Positions 57,542 through 64,000 of a DNA stretch of 64,000 nucleotides are shown in pieces (the stretch's first letter is position 1; every line of letters begins with the position of its first letter). Source of the DNA: Streptomyces aureus (GTDB lineage: Bacteria; Actinomycetota; Actinomycetes; Streptomycetales; Streptomycetaceae); assembly GCF_000725495.1 (NCBI RefSeq), contig NZ_JNZD01000008.1, forward strand, positions 124,001 to 188,000, written 5' to 3'. The notes beneath the pieces are model-generated. The model was not told where the DNA came from. It was given only the letters and a program-made list of their open reading frames with translations, and searched no databases. Position numbers and translations under genes: made by a program.

Positions 57542-58556
57542 GCAGCCGCCGTACGAGGAAGAGGAATTCCATCACGGCCCCGAAGGTCCGCCGCCGGAGG
57601 ACCTCGCGATCGCTCCGACCGGCTTCGGTGGCACGATGGACCTCGGATCGAGCGAAGCGGAGACCCTGGAGAAGACCCCGGGCGGACCGGAGGGCACCGG
57701 GCCGAAGGAGAAGCCGCGCTCCCTGTGGTCCGACGCCTGGCGCGACCTGCGCCGCAACCCGGTCTTCATCATCTCCGGGCTCGTCATCCTCTTCCTGGTC
57801 GTGATCTCGATCTGGCCCGGGCTGATCACCACCCAGAGCCCGCTCAAGTGCGACCTCTCCAAGGCCCAGCAGGGCTCGCAGCCCGGACACCCCTTCGGCT
57901 TCGACGGCCAGGGCTGCGACGTCTACACCCGGACCGTGTACGGCACCCGCATCTCGATCAGCGTCGGCGTGCTCGCCACGATCGGGGTCGCGCTGCTCGG
58001 CTCGTTCCTCGGCGGGCTGGCCGGCTTCTACGGCGGGATGGGCGACTCGATCCTGTCCCGGATCACCGACATCTTCTTCGCGATCCCCGTCGTGCTCGGC
58101 GGTCTGGTCCTGCTGTCCGTGGTGACCAGCAACACGATCTGGCCGGTCGTCGGGTTCATGGTGCTGCTCGGCTGGCCGCAGGTCTCCCGCATCGCGCGCG
58201 GTTCCGTCATCACCACCAAGGAGAACGACTACGTCCACGCGGCCCGGGCCCTGGGCGCCTCCAACTCGCGGATGCTGCTGCGGCACATCACCCCGAACGC
58301 GGTCGCGCCCGTGATCGTCGTCGCGACCATCGCGCTCGGCACGTACATCTCGCTGGAGGCGACGCTGTCGTACCTCGGCGTCGGTCTGAAGCCCCCGACG
58401 GTCAGCTGGGGCATCGACATCTCCTCGGCCTCCGCGTACATCCGCCAGGCCCCGCACATGCTGCTGTGGCCGGCCGGCGCGCTCGCGATCACCGTGCTCG
58501 CGTTCATCATGCTCGGCGACGCGGTGCGCGACGCCCTCGACCCGAAGCTGAGGTGA
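57534..58556 (+). CDS. Oligopeptide ABC transporter permease, DppC type
   Basis: A 340-residue permease with a long acidic, Pro/Gly-rich cytoplasmic N terminus (about 1-60), then a membrane-proximal SDAWRDLRRNPVFIISG, six helices and the EAA loop NDYVHAARALGASNSRMLLR. The external loop has two cysteines (LKCDLS and GQGCDVY). The gene overlaps both neighbours (8 bp upstream, GTGA downstream), typical of a tightly coupled operon. Confidence 0.9.
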   Translation: MPEQPPYEEEEFHHGPEGPPPEDLAIAPTGFGGTMDLGSSEAETLEKTPGGPEGTGPKEKPRSLWSDAWRDLRRNPVFIISGLVILFLVVISIWPGLITTQSPLKCDLSKAQQGSQPGHPFGFDGQGCDVYTRTVYGTRISISVGVLATIGVALLGSFLGGLAGFYGGMGDSILSRITDIFFAIPVVLGGLVLLSVVTSNTIWPVVGFMVLLGWPQVSRIARGSVITTKENDYVHAARALGASNSRMLLRHITPNAVAPVIVVATIALGTYISLEATLSYLGVGLKPPTVSWGIDISSASAYIRQAPHMLLWPAGALAITVLAFIMLGDAVRDALDPKLR

Positions 58557-59548
58557 CCGCGGTGCTGCTCGAAGTGCGTGATCTACAGGTGGAGTTCAGG
58601 ACCCGGGACGGTGTCGCCAAGGCCGTCAACGGGGTCAACTACAGCGTCGACGAGGGCCAGACGCTGGCCGTGCTCGGCGAGTCCGGCTCCGGCAAGTCGG
58701 TGACCGCCCAGGCCGTCATGGGGATCCTCGACATGCCGCCGGGGAAGATCACCGGCGGCGAGATCCTCTTCAAGGGCAAGGACCTGCTGAAGTACAAGGA
58801 GGAGGAGCGGCGCAAGGTCCGGGGCGCCGAGATGGCGATGATCTTCCAGGACGCGCTGTCGTCCCTGAACCCCGTCATCAGCGTCGGCGACCAGCTCGGC
58901 GAGATGTTCATCGTGCACCGCGGGATGTCCCGCAAGGACGCCCGCGCCAAGGCAGTCGAGCTGATGGAGCACGTGCGCATCCCCGGGGCCAAGGAGCGGG
59001 TGCGCGACTATCCGCACCAGTTCTCCGGCGGTATGCGCCAGCGCATCATGATCGCCATGGCGCTGGCCCTGGAGCCCTCGCTGATCATCGCCGACGAGCC
59101 GACCACCGCGCTCGACGTCACCGTGCAGGCCCAGGTCATGGACCTGCTCGCCGAGCTCCAGCGCGAGCTCAACATGGGGCTCATCCTCATCACCCACGAC
59201 CTCGGCGTCGTCGCGGACGTCGCCGACAAGATCGCGGTCATGTACGCCGGCCGGATCGTCGAGGAGGCCCCGGTCCACGACATCTACAAGGCGCCGGCCC
59301 ACCCCTACACCAAGGGGCTGCTGGACTCGATCCCCCGGCTCGACCAGAAGGGCCAGGAGCTCTACGCCATCAAGGGCCTGCCGCCCAACCTCATGCACAT
59401 CCCGCCGGGCTGCGCCTTCAACCCGCGCTGCCCGATGGCCCAGGACATCTGCCGCAGCGAGGTGCCGCCGCTCGCGGAGGTCGACGCGGACCGCGGGAGC
59501 GCCTGCTTCTTCTGGAGGGAGTGCCTCGATGACTCAAGCCGCAACTGA
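58553..59548 (+). CDS. Oligopeptide ABC transporter ATPase, DppD type
   Basis: A 331-residue ATPase. Walker [52 protein letters not shown]-terminal cysteines lie in [16 protein letters not shown] and GSACFFW. The GTG start overlaps the preceding TGA (GTGA); GTG 58562 is an alternative. Its 3' end overlaps the next gene by 20 bp. It is more distant from BldKD than the minus-strand paralogue is. Confidence 0.9.
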   Translation: MTAVLLEVRDLQVEFRTRDGVAKAVNGVNYSVDEGQTLAVLGESGSGKSVTAQAVMGILDMPPGKITGGEILFKGKDLLKYKEEERRKVRGAEMAMIFQDALSSLNPVISVGDQLGEMFIVHRGMSRKDARAKAVELMEHVRIPGAKERVRDYPHQFSGGMRQRIMIAMALALEPSLIIADEPTTALDVTVQAQVMDLLAELQRELNMGLILITHDLGVVADVADKIAVMYAGRIVEEAPVHDIYKAPAHPYTKGLLDSIPRLDQKGQELYAIKGLPPNLMHIPPGCAFNPRCPMAQDICRSEVPPLAEVDADRGSACFFWRECLDDSSRN

Positions 59549-60590
59549 GCCGCTGCTGGAGGTCAGCGGACTGGTCAAGCACTTCCCGCTCACCCAGGGG
59601 ATCCTCTTCAAGAAGCAGATCGGGGCGGTCAAGGCCGTCGACGGCGTCGACTTCCACCTCGACCGCGGCGAGACCCTCGGCATCGTGGGCGAGTCCGGCT
59701 GCGGCAAGTCGACCGTCGCCAAGATGCTCGTCAACCTGGAGCGGCCCACCGAAGGGGCGATCAAGTACAAGGGCGAGGACATCACCCGGCTGTCCGGCAA
59801 GGCGCTCAAGGCCGTGCGCCGCAACATCCAGATGGTGTTCCAGGACCCCTACACGTCGCTCAACCCGCGCATGACGGTCGGCGACATCATCGGGGAGCCG
59901 TACGACATCCACCCCGAGGTCGCGCCCAAGGGCGACCGGCGGCGCCGGGTCCAGGAACTGCTGGACGTGGTCGGGCTCAACCCGGAGTACATCAACCGCT
60001 ATCCGCACCAGTTCTCCGGCGGCCAGCGCCAGCGCATCGGCATCGCGCGGGGACTCGCGCTGCGGCCCGAGATCATCGTCGCCGACGAGCCGGTCTCCGC
60101 CCTCGACGTCTCGGTGCAGGCGCAGGTGATCAACCTGCTGGACCGGCTCCAGGCCGAGTTCGAGCTCAGTTACGTCTTCATCGCCCACGACCTGTCGATC
60201 GTGCGGCACATCTCCGACCGGGTCGGCGTGATGTACCTCGGACGGATCGTCGAGACCGGCCGGGACACCGAGATCTACGACCACCCGACGCACCCCTACA
60301 CCCAGGCACTGCTGTCCGCCGTGCCCGTTCCGGACCCGGAGGCCCGCGAGCACCGGGAGCGGATCATCCTCCACGGCGACGTGCCCTCGCCCGCGAAGAT
60401 CCCCTCCGGCTGCCGCTTCCGCACCCGCTGCTGGAAGGCGCAGGAACGCTGCACGCTGGAGGTGCCGCTGCTCGCGGTGCCGGCCGAGTTCCGGCTCGTC
60501 GAGAGCCCCGCCGCGCACGACTCGGCCTGCCACTTCGCGGAGGAGAAGCAGGTCGTGCCCCCGGAGGAGCCGGAGAACGGGACACCATAG
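59529..60590 (+). CDS. Oligopeptide ABC transporter ATPase, DppF type
   Basis: A 353-residue ATPase. Walker [40 protein letters not shown], with C-terminal [16 protein letters not shown] and SACHF cysteines. The ATG lies within the preceding gene and has GGAGG about 10 nt upstream. It completes the third transporter. A 107-nt AT-richer trailer and then a bidirectional terminator follow. Confidence 0.9.
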   Translation: MTQAATEPLLEVSGLVKHFPLTQGILFKKQIGAVKAVDGVDFHLDRGETLGIVGESGCGKSTVAKMLVNLERPTEGAIKYKGEDITRLSGKALKAVRRNIQMVFQDPYTSLNPRMTVGDIIGEPYDIHPEVAPKGDRRRRVQELLDVVGLNPEYINRYPHQFSGGQRQRIGIARGLALRPEIIVADEPVSALDVSVQAQVINLLDRLQAEFELSYVFIAHDLSIVRHISDRVGVMYLGRIVETGRDTEIYDHPTHPYTQALLSAVPVPDPEAREHRERIILHGDVPSPAKIPSGCRFRTRCWKAQERCTLEVPLLAVPAEFRLVESPAAHDSACHFAEEKQVVPPEEPENGTP

Positions 60591-60697
60591 CGACACATAT
60601 GTGTGCGAACTTCGTTAACACGGAGGCAACTTCACGGAAGCGGTACCGATATACGGACGCGTCAGGGTGAACACCGTACGGCCGTGCGGGTGCCGTG

Positions 60698-60733
60698 AAC
60701 GAGCCGGGGTGCGCCATGTCACCCCGGCTCGTT
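60698..60733. terminator. Bidirectional terminator between the third opp operon and the peptidase gene
   Basis: 14-bp perfect stem (60698-60711 with 60720-60733), 8-nt loop, then GCTTTCT on the plus strand; the convergent peptidase stop is 6 nt away. Confidence 0.85.
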
Positions 60734-60738
60734 GCTTT

Positions 60739-62877
60739 CTAGGCGGGTCGGTTCATTCCCAGGGAGCGCTTCAGGAAGTCCACCTGGAGCAGGAGCAGGT
60801 TCTCGGCGACCGTCTCCTGCGGGGTCATGTGCGTGACCCCGGACAGCGGCAGCACCTCGTGCGGGCGGCCGGCGGCCAGCAGGGCGGAGGAGAGCCGCAG
60901 GGCGTGCGCCACCACCACGTTGTCGTCCGCGAGACCGTGGACGATCATCAGCGGCCGGTGCGGGTCGGCGGGTGCGGACAGCCCTTCGTCGGTGACCAGC
61001 GAACTGTGCGCGTAGACCGCCGGGTTCGCGGCCGGGTCGCCGAGATAGCGCTCCGTGTAGTGGGTGTCGTACAGCCGCCAGTCCGCGACCGGAGCGCCCG
61101 CGATGCCCGCGTGGAAGACGTCGGGGCGGCGCAGCACGGCGAGGCCGGCGAGCCAGCCGCCGTACGACCAGCCGCGGATCGCGACCCGGGAGAGGTCGAG
61201 CGGGAAGTGCCCGGCGAGCGCGTGCAGCGCCTCCACCTGGTCGTCGAGGGAGAGCGTCAGGTCGTCGCGGACGGCCTTCTCCCAGGCGGGGGAGCGGCCC
61301 GGGGTGCCGCGGCCGTCGGCGACGACCACCGCGAAGCCCTGGTCGGCGAACCACTGGGAGGTGAGGTGCGCGTTGTGCGCGGCGAGCACCCGGGGGCCGT
61401 GCGGACCGCCGTAGGGGTCGAGCAGGACGGGCAGCGGGGTGTCGCCGTCATAGTCGGTGGGCAACAGCACGGCGCATGGGATTTTCTGTGCGCCCCCCTG
61501 TGTGAGCGTCACGCGCGGGGACAAACCAGGATCTTCGGCGTACGAGGGGATGGTCCCCAGCGGCTTCCCGTCGCGCAGCACCTGCACCTGGGTGCCCGGC
61601 CGGTCGAGCACCGACGACACGAGCACGGTCACGCCCCCGGCGCGCACCGCCGAATGTACGCCGGGTTCCTGCGAGACGCGCTCCAGGCCGAGTTCGTTCA
61701 CCCGGTACACATGCACTTCACCCGTTTCGGGGGAACTCGCGCCCTCGCCCGCCGAGGCCGAGATCAGGACGTCGTCGGCCGAGACGTCGAGCACCGCGCG
61801 GACGTGCAACTGGGCTCCCGTCAGCGGGCGTTCGCCGAAAGCCAGCACCCGCGCACCGGCCTCGTCGGCGATCCGGACCAGCTGTCCGCCCGGGCTCCAG
61901 CACGGAACCCCAGGGAAAAGATCCAGCCAAGTTGGATCTTCATCGGCGTGCACCATCCGGGTCGTCCCGGTGTCCGGGTCCACGGCCAGGAACAGCTGGC
62001 TCCGCTGGTCCCTCGCCTGCACGAGCAGCAGCGGCGCACCGGCGGCTGACCAGTGCGCATGCGCCAGATACGGGTACCGCGCCCGGTCCCAGGACACCTC
62101 CGTGCGCACCCCGTCGAGCCCGAACACGAAGAGCCGTACGTCCGCGTTGGCGCTGCCCGCCCGCGGATACGCGACCCGCTGCGGATCGGCTTCCGGATGC
62201 GCCGGATCGGAGATCCACCAGCGCTGCACCGGCGTGTCGTCGACCCGCGCGACCAGCAGCCGGTCTCCTTCGGGCGACCACCAGAAGCCGCGCGAACGCC
62301 CCATCTCCTCGGCCGCGATGAACTCGGCCAGCCCGTAGGAGACCGTGCCGCCGTCCTCGGCCGGCTCCGGTTCCACCAGGGCCCTGTCACCCCCGCCCTC
62401 GGCCCCGACGACCCGCAGCGCGCCCCCGCTGACGTACGCCACGAGCCGGCCGTCCGGCGAGGGCCGCGGGTCGATCACCGGCCCGGGGACCGGGAGTTCG
62501 CGTGCCGTGCCGGCCCGCAGCTCCGCCGTGAACAACCGTCCTGACAAGGCGAAAGAGGCCAACTCGGCTGCTGCGTCCGTCGCGTAGCCGACGATGCCCG
62601 CACCGCCCTCGCGGCTGCGCTCCCGGCGCGCCCGCTCCTCCGGGGAGAGGCGTTCGGCGGTGCCGCCGAGCAGGGCCGCGGGGTCGGCGGCCACCCGCTC
62701 ACGGCCCTCCGGCACGTCGAGGACCCACAGTTGGTTCGCCCGCTCCGTACCGGAGGGGGAGCGCAGGAACACCACGCGGGAACCGTCGGGGGACACGGTG
62801 AACGCGCGCGGCGCGCCGGAGGTGAACCGCTGGGTGCGGGCGTACCGGCGCGGGAAGGAGAGAGGCTCGTTCGTCAT
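60739..62877 (-). CDS. S9 prolyl-oligopeptidase / dipeptidyl-peptidase-IV-like serine peptidase
   Basis: A 712-residue cytoplasmic peptidase with no signal peptide. The N-terminal two thirds form a beta-propeller of the DPP IV type (FTVSPDGSRVVFLRSPSG, GFWWSPEGDRLLVARVDD). The alpha/beta-hydrolase domain has the nucleophile Ser571 in GWSYGG, an acid in GLADDNV and His683 in THMTPQE. The EFIAAEEMGRSRG stretch resembles the DPP IV Glu-Glu pair that holds the substrate N terminus. It would cleave short peptides, and its place next to three oligopeptide importers suggests intracellular processing of imported peptides (inference). TATGGT just upstream of ATG 62877 fits a leaderless start. Confidence 0.9.
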   Translation of the reverse strand: MTNEPLSFPRRYARTQRFTSGAPRAFTVSPDGSRVVFLRSPSGTERANQLWVLDVPEGRERVAADPAALLGGTAERLSPEERARRERSREGGAGIVGYATDAAAELASFALSGRLFTAELRAGTARELPVPGPVIDPRPSPDGRLVAYVSGGALRVVGAEGGGDRALVEPEPAEDGGTVSYGLAEFIAAEEMGRSRGFWWSPEGDRLLVARVDDTPVQRWWISDPAHPEADPQRVAYPRAGSANADVRLFVFGLDGVRTEVSWDRARYPYLAHAHWSAAGAPLLLVQARDQRSQLFLAVDPDTGTTRMVHADEDPTWLDLFPGVPCWSPGGQLVRIADEAGARVLAFGERPLTGAQLHVRAVLDVSADDVLISASAGEGASSPETGEVHVYRVNELGLERVSQEPGVHSAVRAGGVTVLVSSVLDRPGTQVQVLRDGKPLGTIPSYAEDPGLSPRVTLTQGGAQKIPCAVLLPTDYDGDTPLPVLLDPYGGPHGPRVLAAHNAHLTSQWFADQGFAVVVADGRGTPGRSPAWEKAVRDDLTLSLDDQVEALHALAGHFPLDLSRVAIRGWSYGGWLAGLAVLRRPDVFHAGIAGAPVADWRLYDTHYTERYLGDPAANPAVYAHSSLVTDEGLSAPADPHRPLMIVHGLADDNVVVAHALRLSSALLAAGRPHEVLPLSGVTHMTPQETVAENLLLLQVDFLKRSLGMNRPA

Positions 62878-62946
62878 GCCTCGACCATATTGGCCATGCG
62901 CCCCCTTGTGCGGCCGTGCGCCGATCGATGCGCGCGTACGGATAGT

Positions 62947-62952
62947 TATGAT
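62947..62952 (+). promoter_or_regulatory. -10 box upstream of the small membrane protein gene
   Basis: TATGAT, close to consensus, inside an AT-rich patch (GATAGTTATGATCACTAG) about 115 nt before the GTG start. Confidence 0.5.
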
Positions 62953-63066
62953 CACTAGCGCTGTGTGGGTAGGAACCTGCTGGCTGCTGTTCCGCTGTAC
63001 CGACCCGCTCCTGTCCGACCCCCGTACCGGACCCCAAGTCCCTGGGAACTTTGGAGGTGAACCGCC

Positions 63067-63261
63067 GTGGCACTCTCGATTTCGGCGGTGGTGCTGCTGG
63101 CGATCATCGTCTTTCTTCTGATCAAGAAGTCAGGACTGAAAGGCGGGCACGCGGTCGTCTGCATGCTGCTCGGCTTCTATCTCGCCTCCTCCACCATCGC
63201 GCCCACGATCAGCGATCTGACCACCAACATCGCGGGCATGATCGGCAGCATCAAGTTCTGA
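63067..63261 (+). CDS. 64-residue membrane peptide, unknown function
   Basis: A short protein with an N-terminal membrane helix ([17 protein letters not shown]), a basic turn KKSGLKGGH and a second hydrophobic segment ([17 protein letters not shown]), ending in a polar/amphipathic tail. GGAGGTGA lies 6 nt upstream of the GTG start, so translation should be strong. Similar small proteins occur beside mshB and on Streptomyces plasmids as I recall, with no assigned function. The size and topology are holin-like, but no lytic gene is nearby. Confidence 0.72.
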   Translation: MALSISAVVLLAIIVFLLIKKSGLKGGHAVVCMLLGFYLASSTIAPTISDLTTNIAGMIGSIKF

Positions 63262-63390
63262 GTCCGCGCCGGGACCGACGGCGGGGAGGGTGCTCGGCCC
63301 CCGCTCCCCGCCTGCCCCGTCCGGGCTCCCCGAAACGGACCGGTTTCCCGGCGCCGCCGAGCGGGCGTCCGACGGGCGGCCGGTGCCTCG

Positions 63391-63396
63391 TAGGGT
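63391..63396 (+). promoter_or_regulatory. -10 box of a probable leaderless mshB promoter
   Basis: TAGGGT ends 7 nt before the ATG at 63404; no ribosome binding site is present. Confidence 0.45.
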
Positions 63397-63403
63397 GGGT
63401 TCC

Positions 63404-64000
63404 ATGACGGAACTGCCCGACCGGCGTCTGCTCCTGGTGCACGCGCACCCGGACGACGAGTCGATCAACAACGGCGCGACCATGGCCCGCTACGCGGCCG
63501 AGGGCGCCCAGGTGACGCTGGTTACCTGCACCCTCGGCGAGGAGGGCGAGGTCATCCCGCCCGGGCTCGCCCATCTCGCCGCCGACCGCGAGGGCGGACT
63601 CGGCCCCCACCGTACCGGCGAGCTGAGCGCCGCCATGAAGGAACTGGGCGTCGCCGACCACCGCTTCCTGGGCGGTCCCGGGCGGTTCCGTGACTCCGGG
63701 ATGATGGGCGCCGAGCAGAACCACCGCCCCGGGGCCTTCTGGGCCGCGGACGTCGACGCCGCCGCCGACCACCTCGTGGAGGTGATCCGCGAGGTGCGCC
63801 CCCAGGTGCTCGTCACCTACGACCCCGACGGCGGGTACGGACACCCGGACCACATCCAGGCCCACCGCGTGGCCGTGCGCGCCGCGGGACTGGCCGCGGA
63901 GCCCGACCACCGCCCCGACCTCGGGGCCCCCTGGCGGATCGCCAAGACCTATTGGAACCGGGTGCCGCGCCCGGTCGCCGAAGAGGCGTTCGCCCGGCTG
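63404..64000 (+). CDS. mshB: Mycothiol deacetylase MshB (N-terminal part)
   Basis: Zinc-dependent GlcNAc-Ins deacetylase of mycothiol synthesis; the first 199 residues are in the window and the gene continues past its right edge. Metal ligands are His and Asp in [12 protein letters not shown] and the His in [24 protein letters not shown] and [13 protein letters not shown] are characteristic of MshB rather than the Mca amidase. The linkage with typA and an lpqW-like gene matches mycobacteria. Confidence 0.93.
   Translation, partial: MTELPDRRLLLVHAHPDDESINNGATMARYAAEGAQVTLVTCTLGEEGEVIPPGLAHLAADREGGLGPHRTGELSAAMKELGVADHRFLGGPGRFRDSGMMGAEQNHRPGAFWAADVDAAADHLVEVIREVRPQVLVTYDPDGGYGHPDHIQAHRVAVRAAGLAAEPDHRPDLGAPWRIAKTYWNRVPRPVAEEAFARL

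Noticed and set aside
63067..63261. Small membrane peptide as a phage holin
   Set aside because: Two hydrophobic segments fit, but no endolysin or phage gene is nearby, and the gene sits in a conserved housekeeping setting before mshB.

Overview
The window is a stretch of Streptomyces chromosome. It is very GC-rich with strong third-position GC bias, and it carries a WhiB-family protein, several SpoIIE/RsbW-type regulators, actinobacterial housekeeping genes (class II FBPase, polyphosphate glucokinase, DUF1707, DUF4245, SDH1-type succinate dehydrogenase, mycothiol gene mshB) and the bldK oligopeptide permease region. From memory the order resembles the S. coelicolor interval around SCO5039 to SCO5126; this was not checked.

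Region 1 (1-19,000) is core metabolism and cell biology: a bifunctional penicillin-binding protein; a GAF-SpoIIE-RsbW phosphatase; a DUF402 phosphatase; a class II and a class I fumarase side by side; a DUF1707 protein; a Wbl protein; glpX; a DUF4245 protein; a nitroreductase; xseA-xseB; ispH; a polyphosphate glucokinase; a DUF6542 membrane protein; and ychF.

Region 2 (19,000-29,500) holds a threonine-synthase-like enzyme, a DUF4190/septum-formation membrane protein, a GntR/UTRA regulator, a SPOR-like mini-protein, a Nudix hydrolase, a stand-alone RsbW-like ATPase, a PAS-PAS-GAF-SpoIIE-RsbW protein, and a coiled-coil membrane protein that looks like a TPM-domain protein without its TPM domain. 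A degenerate 25-bp tandem repeat lies at 20,273-20,381.

Region 3 (29,500-38,650) is an SDH1-type operon on the minus strand (small coiled-coil protein, membrane anchor, flavoprotein, iron-sulfur protein). It is followed by an LpqW-like lipoprotein with two large Lys/Ser/Asp/Glu-rich insertions, then typA with a textbook terminator. The linkage typA / lpqW-like / mshB recalls mycobacteria.

Region 4 (38,650-60,740) is the most striking part: three complete oligopeptide ABC transporters in a row. The first (plus strand, bldKA to bldKE) has the order permease, binding lipoprotein, permease, ATPase, ATPase, and is preceded by a 32-codon leader ORF with a near-perfect ribosome binding site. The second (minus strand, 48,271-54,410) has the same unusual order and clearly paralogous proteins, so it looks like an inverted duplicate of bldK. 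The third (plus strand, 54,938-60,590) has the ordinary Dpp order. Operons two and three diverge from a 527-bp region that contains an AT-rich tract, dyads, a stem-loop and three AAGATC elements spaced exactly 22 bp apart. All three operons have a hairpin directly after the binding-protein gene. A small cassette (methyltransferase, two VOC proteins, DinB) lies between operons one and two.

Region 5 (60,740-64,000) holds an S9 prolyl-oligopeptidase-family peptidase, a 64-residue membrane peptide and the start of mshB, which runs off the window. Together the area combines envelope synthesis, phosphorylation-based regulation, TCA-cycle enzymes and heavy investment in peptide uptake, which in Streptomyces is linked to the onset of aerial growth.
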